Origin: CAYHYG01 sp964360835
Lineage (GTDB): Bacteria; Patescibacteriota; Patescibacteriia; UBA1558; 2-01-FULL-52-15
Length of the DNA stretch: 24,762 bases
Assembly (NCBI GenBank): GCA_964360835.1
Contig: CAYHYG010000012.1
Location: 1 to 24,762 of the forward strand
Direction: 5' to 3'
Positions 1-5,777 of the stretch are shown piece after piece. Below the pieces are notes generated by a model that worked only from the letters and a program-made list of their open reading frames with translations, made no database searches and was not told where the DNA came from. The position numbers and the translations under genes are program-made. Within the stretch, counting starts at the first letter, position 1; each line of letters starts with the position of its first letter.

Positions 1-65
1 CCATAGCTACTTGGCTAAAACGTTACGCCCTGTTCCATTTGACTAGGGATGCCCCAACCCCTAGG

Positions 66-94
66 TTGACCTATGTGCTAGAATATTGTACAGT
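66..94 (+). promoter_or_regulatory. Sigma70-like promoter of RNA candidate A
   Basis: TTGACC at 66-71, a 17-bp spacer, and TACAGT at 89-94. Transcription would begin near 100-102, exactly where the long helix of the RNA candidate at 100-230 begins. Confidence 0.45.
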
Positions 95-99
95 CTCTA

Positions 100-232
100 G
101 TCTCTGCTATCTGCACTTCTGCGTGACTACGTTGCCGCCCCTTCAGTGGGCTACAAAAAAGAGCGCAACCTCCGACGCAGCTAGCGGGTAGTAGAGATTG
201 GGGTCGCGATGCTAACGCAGAGCGACCCCACC
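100..232 (+). ncRNA. Candidate structured RNA A (rod-like hairpin)
   Basis: No credible coding region, but strong nested pairing. Bases 102-114 pair with 184-196 in 13 contiguous pairs (three G-U); the helix can extend to 95-114 / 184-203. Inside it, CTGCGT 119-124 pairs with ACGCAG 175-180, GTTGC 131-135 with GCAAC 165-169, and GCCC 137-140 with GGGC 148-151. A second hairpin, GGGGTCGC 200-207 with GCGACCCC 222-229, follows and competes with the outermost pairs. A promoter at 66-94 sets the strand. There is no U-tract after the last hairpin, so the 3' end is uncertain. I could not match it to SRP RNA (no GGAA-capped domain IV), 6S RNA or tmRNA. Most likely an unassigned small RNA. Confidence 0.45.
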
Positions 233-328
233 ATTTGTTATGGACAGACAATTTTCCCACCTCACCCATCATTTCGAGACTTGCGGTTCATCATTTTTAT
301 AGCTAAACTGCGAATCAGTAAATCCTGG

Positions 329-421
329 CTCGTCTGCGAACCACGCGGCGTGGTGAAGCAGTCTAGTCTATCTAATTCTAAAGCTAGATCGCTTCTCGCC
401 AAAAGCGCGCTCGCGAACGAG
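329..421. repeat. Degenerate inverted-repeat element, copy R1
   Basis: Member of the palindromic intergenic repeat family of this window. It contains GAAGCAGTCTAG at 355-366 facing CTAGATCGCTTC at 383-394, an upstream CCACGCGGCGTGG hairpin, and ends with CTCGCGAACGAG, a 12-mer also found at the end of the copy at 14988-15124. It lies directly upstream of ychF. The remaining bases up to 475 are AT-rich with short TCTACTAACTACTAAC-like repeats and show no clear SD for ychF. Confidence 0.55.
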
Positions 422-475
422 TACTATTCATATTTTCTTCTCTTTCTTCTAACTTCTATCTACTAACTACTAACA

Positions 476-1540
476 ATGTCTTTTTCACTCGGCATCGTCG
501 GCCTACCTAACGTCGGTAAATCAACTCTGTTCCAAGCCTTAACCAAAAAAAAGGTTGATGCTTCCAATTATCCCTTCTGCACCATCGATCCCAATGTCGG
601 TGTGGTAGCTGTGCCAGATGAGCGTCTAGCCAAGCTGGCAATACTATCCAAATCCGCCAAGGTCGTGCCGACAACTATTGAATTCTTGGATATTGCTGGT
701 CTGGTCAAAGGCGCGGCTCAAGGTGAGGGTCTAGGCAATAAATTTTTAAATAATATCAAAGATGTCGATGCTATTGTTCAGGTTGTCCGTACCTTTGAAC
801 ATAAAGATATTATTCACGTGCACGGCAAAGTTGATCCTGCCAATGATCAGGAGGTTATCAATCTGGAATTAATTCTGGCCGATCTTGAAGCTGTCAACAA
901 TCGTCTGCAGCGAGCCAAATCACAAGCCAAGGGTATTGTTAGCAAGGAGGTAATGGCAGAAATTGCACTTCTAGAAAAATTAATGCCCTGCTTGTCCGAT
1001 AGCAGATTACTGACCAGTCTCGAGTTAAGCTCGGAAGAAAAAAAATTAGTCAAGGGATTGAATTTGCTAACCTTGAAACCAATGTTGTATGTCCTCAATG
1101 TTGATCAAGAGCAACTCAAGACGCCAACTGAACTACGGGACAACACAATTCGTATTTGTGCCAAACTGGAATCTGAGTTAGCAGAGCTGTCTGAGAACGA
1201 ACGGGATGAATTTCTGCACGAATTGAATCTTCAGGCCACCGGTTTAGATGATTTGATAACTGCCAGCTATAAACTACTTCACCTCCTGACTTACATTACG
1301 ACCGGACCTGAGGAAACTAAAGCTTGGACTATCCCGATCGGCACCAAGGCACCACAAGCGGCCGGCGTCATTCATACTGACTTCGAGAAAACCTTTATCC
1401 GCGCTGAAGTTATCGACTGGAAAGATCTGCTCGAGACAGGTAGTTGGTCTGGTGCACGCGACCTCGGTAAGCTCCGTATGGAAGGCAAAGACTACGTCAT
1501 GCATGACGGTGATGTGGTGCATTTTCATACTGCTGCCTGA
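476..1540 (+). CDS. ychF: Ribosome-binding ATPase YchF (OLA1 family)
   Basis: Obg-related P-loop ATPase of 354 residues, close to the usual 360; the family binds ribosomes and hydrolyses ATP in preference to GTP. Visible motifs: P-loop GLPNVGKS (9-16), the G3 segment DIAGLVKGAAQGEGLGN, and a G4 position reading NVDQ (208-211) in place of the guanine-specific NKxD, which fits the family's known loss of GTP specificity. The helical coiled insert covers about 130-205. The C-terminal TGS domain carries AWTIPIGTKAP, IHTDFEKTFIRAEV and a final GDVVHF. The ATG at 476 begins MSFSLGIVGLPN, the standard N-terminus. No Shine-Dalgarno sequence precedes it. It is transcribed alone; the next unit downstream is a non-coding RNA with its own promoter at 1552. 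Confidence 0.97.
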   Translation: MSFSLGIVGLPNVGKSTLFQALTKKKVDASNYPFCTIDPNVGVVAVPDERLAKLAILSKSAKVVPTTIEFLDIAGLVKGAAQGEGLGNKFLNNIKDVDAIVQVVRTFEHKDIIHVHGKVDPANDQEVINLELILADLEAVNNRLQRAKSQAKGIVSKEVMAEIALLEKLMPCLSDSRLLTSLELSSEEKKLVKGLNLLTLKPMLYVLNVDQEQLKTPTELRDNTIRICAKLESELAELSENERDEFLHELNLQATGLDDLITASYKLLHLLTYITTGPEETKAWTIPIGTKAPQAAGVIHTDFEKTFIRAEVIDWKDLLETGSWSGARDLGKLRMEGKDYVMHDGDVVHFHTAA

Positions 1541-1551
1541 GCTAGAAAATC

Positions 1552-1580
1552 TTGACTTTGTCACGAATACATGATATAAT
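1552..1580 (+). promoter_or_regulatory. Strong promoter of RNA candidate B
   Basis: TTGACT (1552-1557), 17-bp spacer, perfect TATAAT (1575-1580), just after the ychF stop. Predicted start near 1587. Confidence 0.7.
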
Positions 1581-1586
1581 GATTGC

Positions 1587-1853
1587 AGTTCATTATATTA
1601 TTTTATTTAGCGCTGAAGCATTGTCATCATCAGCCAGATGATCTTCAGCTGTTTCACAGCGCTACATTTTTTACAAAATCGCTCTTTACTAGGACGCCAC
1701 AACCTTATAGTCACGTTTGACGTGACCAATATTCAATAAAATGCGTTGTGCGACGATACCTCTATCGCCAGAACAATTTAATAGCGTTAGCGAAACTTTC
1801 GTTAACTGAGGGAAACCTCGAGTACCCATGCTTGTCTCGGGGTTTTTGTTTTT
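1587..1853 (+). ncRNA. Candidate structured non-coding RNA B
   Basis: Transcription unit of about 265 nt with a consensus promoter and an intrinsic terminator (hairpin arms 1816-1822 and 1836-1842, then a T-rich tail). Hairpins in order: TAGCGCTG 1608-1615 with CAGCGCTA 1657-1664, or alternatively GCTGAAG 1612-1618 with CTTCAGC 1643-1649; GTCACGT-TTG-ACGTGAC 1710-1726, enclosed by CACAAC 1698-1703 with GTTGTG 1745-1750; CGATA-CCTC-TATCG 1754-1767; GTTAGCGA 1786-1793 with TCGTTAAC 1799-1806; GAGG-GAAA-CCTC 1808-1819, which overlaps the terminator arm. No SD-led reading frame was found. By eye it lacks tmRNA features (no ALAA-type tag, no T-loop) and the RNase P core. Class unknown. Confidence 0.6.
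1816..1853 (+). terminator. Intrinsic terminator of RNA B
   Basis: CCTCGAG (1816-1822) pairs with CTCGGGG (1836-1842), one wobble, followed by TTTTTGTTTTT. The left arm can alternatively close the GAAA-capped hairpin at 1808-1819. Confidence 0.75.
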
Positions 1854-1866
1854 CAAAATATGACCC

Positions 1867-1895
1867 TTGACAAGATAATGAATATAGAGTAAGGT
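1867..1895 (+). promoter_or_regulatory. Promoter of RNA candidate C
   Basis: TTGACA (1867-1872), 17-bp spacer, TAAGGT (1890-1895). Predicted start near 1902, upstream of the 14-bp closing helix. Confidence 0.55.
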
Positions 1896-1901
1896 ATAAA
1901 A

Positions 1902-2160
1902 ATTACGAACCTTACGAGGTGGGTGATGAAGAGCAGTATGGTACTAGCAGGGAGCCCCTTCGCCCGGGCAATGATCTGCAGGAACCCAGCTTGCGATGAC
2001 TCATCATCCACCTCATATATCTTGGCGGGCCGGTGCTCTGTCTCTTGGTTGGTGAGTTCCTCACCCTAGTCCACCTAGCGGCTGGTGGAAACCTTCGTCT
2101 GACGGACCCGGTCCGCCTCTACTTCCCCGACACGTCATACGTGCGGGGTTTTCTTTTTTT
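1902..2160 (+). ncRNA. Candidate structured non-coding RNA C
   Basis: Two-domain RNA of about 255 nt. Domain 1 is closed by a 14-bp helix (1916-1929 with 2001-2014, one wobble). Domain 2 is closed by a 10-bp helix (GGCGGGCCGG 2024-2033 with CCGGTCCGCC 2108-2117) that encloses two hairpins: GGTGAG-TTC-CTCACC at 2051-2065 and TCCACC 2070-2075 with GGTGGA 2084-2089. A strong terminator follows. An SD-like GAGGTG lies before ATG 1926 and would open a 47-codon frame ending at 2069, but both SD and ATG are locked in the 14-bp helix and the peptide looks like nothing known, so a structural RNA is preferred. It could instead be a translationally regulated micro-ORF. No match to RNase P, tmRNA, 6S or SRP RNA was recognised. 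Confidence 0.6.
2125..2160 (+). terminator. Intrinsic terminator of RNA C
   Basis: CCCCG (2125-2129) and CACGT (2131-2135) pair with ACGTG and CGGGG (2139-2148), loop CAT, followed by TTTTCTTTTTTT. Carries the ACGT-NNN-ACGT tip that recurs in this window. Confidence 0.85.
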
Positions 2161-2166
2161 GCGTTT

Positions 2167-2273
2167 GTCATTGCGAACATTTTTGATTGATATCTGGTAG
2201 GGACAGGTCGCGACCTGTCCCTACGAACGGTATTTCTAAATGATAGGGTTTATATGTAATCGCTCGCAATGAC
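2167..2273. repeat. Inverted-repeat element, copy R2, with inner 28-bp palindrome
   Basis: Bounded by GTCATTGCGA (from 2167) and its complement TCGCAATGAC (to 2273), the same ends as copies R4, R5 and R7. Inside is a perfect 28-bp palindrome at 2197-2224 built on the core GGTCGCGACC and flanked by GTAGG and CCTAC, the same plan as the palindrome after ftsH at 19505-19532. Confidence 0.65.
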
Positions 2274-2282
2274 AGACCTTCT

Positions 2283-2311
2283 TTGACTAAAAACCATTAT
2301 TGCATTAATGT
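2283..2311 (+). promoter_or_regulatory. Probable promoter of RNA candidate D
   Basis: TTGACT (2283-2288), 17-bp spacer and a weak TAATGT (2306-2311). The -10 element is poor, so this is the least certain promoter of the array. Confidence 0.35.
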
Positions 2312-2317
2312 CTGTCT

Positions 2318-2540
2318 AAGGATTACGTTCACTCTCCCGCCATATGAGTCCTGGTGCATTTCTTTCGAGAAGTGCCTATCTCCAGCTTCCCTCTACGGAG
2401 GGTTGGGCATTGGCGGGAGATCTATTTTGGTCAAATTGGATAAGCGCTGAGGGGCGCCGAATGTTCGGGGCTTGGAATCCCGATCTGCCAATTTGGCTTT
2501 ACCGCTCCGTCGGCCTTTGGCTGACGGAGCGGTTTTATTT
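2318..2540 (+). ncRNA. Candidate structured non-coding RNA D
   Basis: RNA of about 220 nt with two closed domains. Domain 1: perfect 10-bp helix TCTCCCGCCA (2333-2342) with TGGCGGGAGA (2411-2420), enclosing the hairpins GCATTTCT-TTCG-AGAAGTGC and CCCTC-TAC-GGAGGG. Domain 2: CAAATTGG (2432-2439) with CCAATTTG (2488-2495), extendable to 11 pairs, enclosing CCGAA-TG-TTCGG. It ends in a very strong terminator. A frame open from ATG 2344 to 2550 has no SD and reads straight through the terminator, so it is not taken as a gene. Same two-domain plan as RNA C, but no sequence similarity is visible by eye. Class unknown. Confidence 0.55.
2502..2540 (+). terminator. Intrinsic terminator of RNA D
   Basis: CCGCTCCGTC (2502-2511) pairs perfectly with GACGGAGCGG (2523-2532); a further inner GCC-TTT-GGC extends it; the tail is TTTTATTT. 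Confidence 0.9.
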
Positions 2541-2579
2541 AGCCTGCTAAGTATAAATCCAGTCTAGAGATTCCCAATC

Positions 2580-2608
2580 TTGACAACCTGAAAACGAAAG
2601 TCTATCAT
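2580..2608 (+). promoter_or_regulatory. Promoter of RNA candidate E
   Basis: Consensus TTGACA (2580-2585), 17-bp spacer, TATCAT (2603-2608). Predicted start near 2615. Confidence 0.65.
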
Positions 2609-2614
2609 TATTTC

Positions 2615-2795
2615 GTTAGTGTTCGATCTTTGTTTTTGAGGCGCAGCGATTGGTGACCTTAACCAAAATCCCAACGACCCCGAATAAACCCGACTGAACG
2701 ATGTGCGTTCGTCCAATATCCCTTATACCAGGCTGCGCCTCAGCCAATCTCAAAGCGACCCCATCGTTCATGAACGATGGGGTCGCTTTCACATA
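2615..2795 (+). ncRNA. Candidate structured non-coding RNA E
   Basis: RNA of about 180 nt closed by a perfect 11-bp helix TGAGGCGCAGC (2637-2647) with GCTGCGCCTCA (2732-2742). Small inner hairpins are possible: TTGGT 2650-2654 with a downstream ACCAA, and ACGA with TCGT near 2698-2713. GATTGG (2648-2653), just inside the closing helix, can also pair with CCAATC (2744-2749) just outside it, which would form a pseudoknot or a rival fold. The unit ends in a 38-bp perfect palindrome. No reading frame with an SD was seen. Class unknown; it could alternatively be a long leader for the gene at 3004, but that gene has its own promoter at 2912. Confidence 0.5.
2752..2789. terminator. 38-bp perfect palindrome, probable terminator of RNA E
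   Basis: AAAGCGACCCCATCGTTCA (2752-2770) is followed immediately by its exact reverse complement (2771-2789). The right side ends in CTTTC rather than a long U-tract, so termination may be modest; it could act in both directions. Confidence 0.55.
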
Positions 2796-2911
2796 CCTGC
2801 CCAGTATATGCGATGTTTTTAAGCCCCTCATGACAAGCCTTTCTTGAATGCAAAACGTCGTACATAGTACATAGCCTAAGGAAATAGGGTTTGGTTTTCA
2901 TCGAGCTATCC

Positions 2912-2941
2912 TTGACAGTAGTTATCTCGGTATGGCATAAG
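2912..2941 (+). promoter_or_regulatory. Promoter of the zinc-ribbon gene
   Basis: TTGACA (2912-2917), 18-bp spacer, CATAAG (2936-2941). Predicted start near 2948, giving a leader of about 55 nt. Confidence 0.4.
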
Positions 2942-2944
2942 ACA

Positions 2945-3003
2945 GTGTTCATAGTCTGTTCGTCCTTTTCCATTTTGAACACCCACCTGAAAGGAGGTGA
3001 GTC
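2945..3003 (+). promoter_or_regulatory. Leader with a full-length SD that can be masked
   Basis: AAAGGAGGTGA (2990-3000) is complementary over about ten bases to the conserved 3' end of 16S rRNA, exceptional in a window where most starts have no SD. CACCT (2984-2988) can pair with AGGTG (2995-2999), hiding it, while GTGTTC (2945-2950) with GAACAC (2977-2982) forms a neighbouring hairpin. Confidence 0.5.
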
Positions 3004-3246
3004 GTGGAAGGTCATTGTAGTGTCTATGGCAATCAAAAGATCGTTCATCTGAATCGACGCACAGGCGAGCCTGTCTGTGCGAACTGCTATCAACCTAGCA
3101 AAGTGGGTACGTGCGCTGAATGTAAAACAACCAAAACCATCGCTTCTCAAGGTCTTTGCTGGGCGTGCTACCAGCGACAAAGGCGTGCCAAAATGACCAC
3201 TCCCCCGCTTAGGACAAGCTTGTCCGAGGCGGCGCTCTTTTTTTAA
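3004..3246 (+). CDS. Small zinc-ribbon protein with three CxxC pairs
   Basis: Unrecognised 80-residue protein. It has three CxxC pairs, C25/C28, C37/C40 and C52/C55, plus H4 and C5, so it probably binds one or two zinc ions. The segment GLCWACYQRQRRAK (50-63) is basic and resembles the end of small phage-type zinc fingers that contact nucleic acid; that role is inference. The start is GTG at 3004, fixed by the SD at 2990-3000. The last 14 or so residues are encoded by the terminator hairpin at 3205-3244, so the gene's C-terminus and its terminator overlap. Transcribed alone between RNA E and the PKD-protein gene. Confidence 0.75.
   Translation: MEGHCSVYGNQKIVHLNRRTGEPVCANCYQPSKVGTCAECKTTKTIASQGLCWACYQRQRRAKMTTPPLRTSLSEAALFF
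3205..3244 (+). terminator. Terminator overlapping the end of the zinc-ribbon gene
   Basis: Central perfect palindrome GGACAAGCTTGTCC, extended by CCGC (3205-3208) with GCGG (3229-3232), then a seven-T run at 3238-3244 after a short gap. It lies inside the open frame, whose TAA uses the last T. Confidence 0.6.
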
Positions 3247-3267
3247 AGAATCCCAATAAATTAATTC

Positions 3268-3296
3268 TTGCGTTTCCAGAGTAGTAGTGCTAGGTT
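3268..3296 (+). promoter_or_regulatory. Possible promoter of the PKD-protein gene
   Basis: TTGCGT (3268-3273), 17-bp spacer, TAGGTT (3291-3296); both boxes are weak. The leader contains a CGAGA-AATA-TCTCG hairpin. Confidence 0.3.
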
Positions 3297-3378
3297 AGTT
3301 TTATAACGTACCTTGATACCGATCCGAGAAATATCTCGCGGTCATTGCTCCCAACCAGATAAAAAGGAGTTTCTTCCC

Positions 3379-4440
3379 ATGAACAACCTACGGCGTTTTC
3401 TCGCTTATTCTTGTTTTGTGATTCTGCTCTTATCGCTGACAGCGGAATCCTGTGACTACGGAACAAGGCCATACCCAGGCGGTCCCTACGGCGGCGGAGG
3501 TGGTGGAGGCACTGGCGGTGGAAATGGTACTGGTGGCGGCCAGCCTAATCGAGCCCCTATCTCTCACATCGTGTTGCCTCTGACAGCTGTCGCTGGCGAT
3601 GAAGTTAGCGTTCAGAACAACTCCGTCGATCCTGACGGAGACCCAATCGCCGAATACCGCTTTCGTTCCTCTTTCCAGAATTTCACTCGCTCCTCCCGCT
3701 TGGGCTCTATGGTCTTTCCCCAAGCCGGGACGTTCACCGTTGCTGTTTCGGCCTGCGACAATCGTCAGGCCTGCGGCGCTGAAAATGAAGCTACGATTAC
3801 CATAACCCCAACGGCCCCGGTAGCTCGTGTCATCTTTTCTGATCAGGGCGACACGCATCCGGCTGATGTAGGCTACAAAGTCTCATTCCCAACTCAAGGC
3901 GTCCCATCCCTGACCTGGGATACTCAAACCCGAACCCTCATTCATCACGCTGGTACTGGTTATGCTGCTTATGACCGCGGCTTTGAACCCCAAGAGCCTC
4001 TAGTAGTTAGCCCCGGAACGCGGATCAGACTACGAGTTCGCTTGACGACGGAGTTCCTAAATCCCAGTCTGGGCGAAGTGGTTGCCGATGACTACGGGTA
4101 TGCGTTCGTGAACATCGTACTTATATCCAGCAGCGGGCAAGAACGTAACTTCTTCCTCCTGGCGCGCAACAATCTGTTGAGCGAAGGGTTCGCCGGTTCA
4201 CCTAGAAAGCTTGAGAGCTTCTTCAAACCTGGTCATGACACCTTCGACCGTGTGTCAAATGGCTCATGGATTACCCGCGACCTCGATCTTGATGAGCTGA
4301 ATCGCACGCGTTTTGACCCGTTACCCAACGTCGCGGGTCTAGCGATTTCAGTCGGAGTGCGGGATGTCTACGGTCGCTCGGAAGAGTACCGCAAACAAGT
4401 AGATCTCGACTATCTCGAGGTTTACCTGTCTGCGCACTAA
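3379..4440 (+). CDS. Exported PKD-domain protein
   Basis: 353-residue protein, probably outside the membrane. The start is ATG 3379, preceded by AAAGGAG at 3364-3370; a start further upstream would spoil the signal sequence. Residues 1-24 are a signal peptide (RR, then a hydrophobic run SCFVILLLSL). C25 could be lipidated, but the box reads AESC, not the usual L-A/S-G/A-C. Residues 34-53 are a glycine-rich linker. Residues 57-143 form a PKD-like beta-sandwich (RAPI start, DPDGDPI, AGTFTVAVSACDN). The rest, about 144-353, looks like a second all-beta domain similar in pattern to carbohydrate-binding jelly-rolls (alternating RIRLRVRL, final VDLDYLEVY). A cell-surface adhesion or glycan-binding role is inference. 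Convergent with ruvB. Confidence 0.8.
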   Translation: MNNLRRFLAYSCFVILLLSLTAESCDYGTRPYPGGPYGGGGGGGTGGGNGTGGGQPNRAPISHIVLPLTAVAGDEVSVQNNSVDPDGDPIAEYRFRSSFQNFTRSSRLGSMVFPQAGTFTVAVSACDNRQACGAENEATITITPTAPVARVIFSDQGDTHPADVGYKVSFPTQGVPSLTWDTQTRTLIHHAGTGYAAYDRGFEPQEPLVVSPGTRIRLRVRLTTEFLNPSLGEVVADDYGYAFVNIVLISSSGQERNFFLLARNNLLSEGFAGSPRKLESFFKPGHDTFDRVSNGSWITRDLDLDELNRTRFDPLPNVAGLAISVGVRDVYGRSEEYRKQVDLDYLEVYLSAH

Positions 4441-4454
4441 CTCATAAGAGTCAA

Positions 4455-4490
4455 AAGCCCTGTTATCAGCGTCAGCTGATAACAGGGCTT
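4455..4490. terminator. Bidirectional terminator between convergent genes
   Basis: Perfect 16-bp stem AAGCCCTGTTATCAGC (4455-4470) with GCTGATAACAGGGCTT (4475-4490), loop GTCA; A-rich on the left and T-rich on the right. Serves the PKD gene on the plus strand and ruvB on the minus strand. Confidence 0.85.
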
Positions 4491-4514
4491 ATCTATTTAT
4501 AAAGACTCAACAAC

Positions 4515-5549
4515 CTAAAGCAGTTTCTGCGCCACATCTTCTGGTACTTGCACTCCCATATGCTCGTACCCACGTTCAGTCACAACTCGACCGCGAGGCG
4601 TCCTGGCTAGAAATCCCAATTGCATCAGATATGGCTCATAGATCTCATCAATAGTACCAGCTTCTTCCTGCATAGCAGCAGCCAAAGTGCTAAGTCCCAC
4701 CGGTCCGCCGTTAAACTTTTCTATCAAAGCTAATAACAGCTGACGATCAAGCTCTTCCAGACCAACCTCATCTACACCCAATAATTCCAGAGCTTGCCTC
4801 GTTTGAGCAATAGTAATCATTCCACCGTCACCTTTGACCTGCGAAAAATCCCTAACACGTTTAAGAATCCTGTTGGCCACGCGCGGGGTAGCCCGACTGC
4901 GACGAGAGATCTCAATGGCGGCATCGTCTTGCAGATTCAAAGCCAACAGCCTAGCTGAACGTCGTACAATATCAGCTACTTCATCCTTGCGATAAAAATC
5001 CAGACGAAAGGTCATACCAAAACGGTCACGTAATGGAGATGATAACAAATTGTAACGTGTGGTCGCGCCAATAATAGTGAAGCGCGGTAATTCGAGACGT
5101 AATGTCTGCGCGCTAGGTCCTTTGCCCAAAATCAAATCAATAGCGCAGTCTTCCATTGCTGGATATAATATTTCTTCAATAACTTTATTGAGACGATGAA
5201 TCTCATCAATAAACAAAATATCACCAGCTTGCATATTGGTTAAAATTGCAGCTAGGTCACCAGCTTTGGTAATAGCCGGCCCAGAAGTTGTCTTGATGTT
5301 GGCACCCATCTCCTTGGCTATGATGTAGGCCAAGGTAGTTTTACCCAAACCTGGTGGTCCATAGATCAACACATGCTCCAAGGGTTCGCTACGCTGCTTG
5401 GCCGCTTGCAAAAAAATATCCAAATTCTGCTTAACCTGCTCCTGACCAATATAGTCAGCCAGAGATCGTGGACGTAAAGTCAAATCCCAGGTTTTATCCT
5501 CGGGCAGTTCACGGACGCTTAATTTGCGGCTTTCCTCAACTGTGCTCAT
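4515..5549 (-). CDS. ruvB: Holliday junction branch migration helicase RuvB
   Basis: Hexameric AAA+ motor that, with RuvA, drives branch migration of Holliday junctions. 344 residues from ATG 5549, the normal family length. Motifs: RPRSLADYIGQ at the N-terminus, Walker A GPPGLGKT (64-71), Walker B DEIHR (115-119), sensor GATTRYNLLSSPLRDRFG with the arginine finger, and a C-terminal winged helix (TPRGRVVTERGYEHMG). An in-frame ATG at 5570 would add seven residues; 5549 was chosen because MSTVEE fits the family N-terminus and because TTGAAA plus TAAGGT just upstream would put the transcript start near 5549. Neither start has a good SD. RuvA and RuvC are not in the window. Confidence 0.97.
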   Translation of the reverse strand: MSTVEESRKLSVRELPEDKTWDLTLRPRSLADYIGQEQVKQNLDIFLQAAKQRSEPLEHVLIYGPPGLGKTTLAYIIAKEMGANIKTTSGPAITKAGDLAAILTNMQAGDILFIDEIHRLNKVIEEILYPAMEDCAIDLILGKGPSAQTLRLELPRFTIIGATTRYNLLSSPLRDRFGMTFRLDFYRKDEVADIVRRSARLLALNLQDDAAIEISRRSRATPRVANRILKRVRDFSQVKGDGGMITIAQTRQALELLGVDEVGLEELDRQLLLALIEKFNGGPVGLSTLAAAMQEEAGTIDEIYEPYLMQLGFLARTPRGRVVTERGYEHMGVQVPEDVAQKLL

Positions 5550-5620
5550 ATATTGGCTATACCTTAGCATCGAATAATCGAACTTTCAACCTTAATACCA
5601 TTTGATCAGTCGTTTGTGAT

Positions 5621-5721
5621 CCCGCGCGAAGTTACGTCTGACGTAACAAGTCGAGGGAGAAGCAATCTAGCTTATCTCAGGCTAGATTGCTTCGTTTGCT
5701 GCTGCAAGCCTCGCAAATGAG
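5621..5721. repeat. Inverted-repeat element, copy R3
   Basis: Contains a GTTACGT-CTG-ACGTAAC hairpin (5631-5647) and a perfect 13-bp stem GAAGCAATCTAGC (5659-5671) with GCTAGATTGCTTC (5681-5693), ending in CTCGCAAATGAG. Belongs to the same family as the copies at 329-421 and 14988-15124. Confidence 0.6.
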
Positions 5722-5726
5722 AACCT

Positions 5727-5755
5727 AAAAACCCCGCCACGTCATACGTGGCGGG
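5727..5755 (-). terminator. Terminator of the secreted-protein gene
   Basis: Read on the minus strand, CCCGCCACGT-ATG-ACGTGGCGGG (5755-5733) is followed by GTTTTTAG. Again carries the ACGT-NNN-ACGT tip. Confidence 0.8.
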
Positions 5756-5777
5756 ATCGGAGCTTTGATAGAATTAT

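Noticed and set aside
200..234. GCGACCCC followed by ACCA, resembling a tRNA 3' end
   Set aside because: The hairpin is only 30 nt with no T-arm, anticodon arm or D-arm.
78..466. Frames of 64 and 85 codons before ychF
   Set aside because: They overlap the rod-like RNA candidate and repeat R1, have no SD, and their composition is that of translated repeat sequence.
1926..2069. 47-codon frame with SD-like GAGGTG and ATG inside RNA C
   Set aside because: SD and start are both buried in a 14-bp helix and the peptide shows no domain or composition signal. Kept only as an alternative reading of RNA C.
1587..2160. RNAs B and C as tmRNA or RNase P RNA
   Set aside because: No ALAA-type tag frame, T-loop or CCA end for tmRNA, and no conserved GAGGAAAGTC and ACAGAA P4 strands for RNase P were found by eye. 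A covariance-model search would settle it.
2344..2550. 68-codon frame across RNA D
   Set aside because: No SD, and it reads through both helices and the strong terminator at 2502-2540; best explained by chance.
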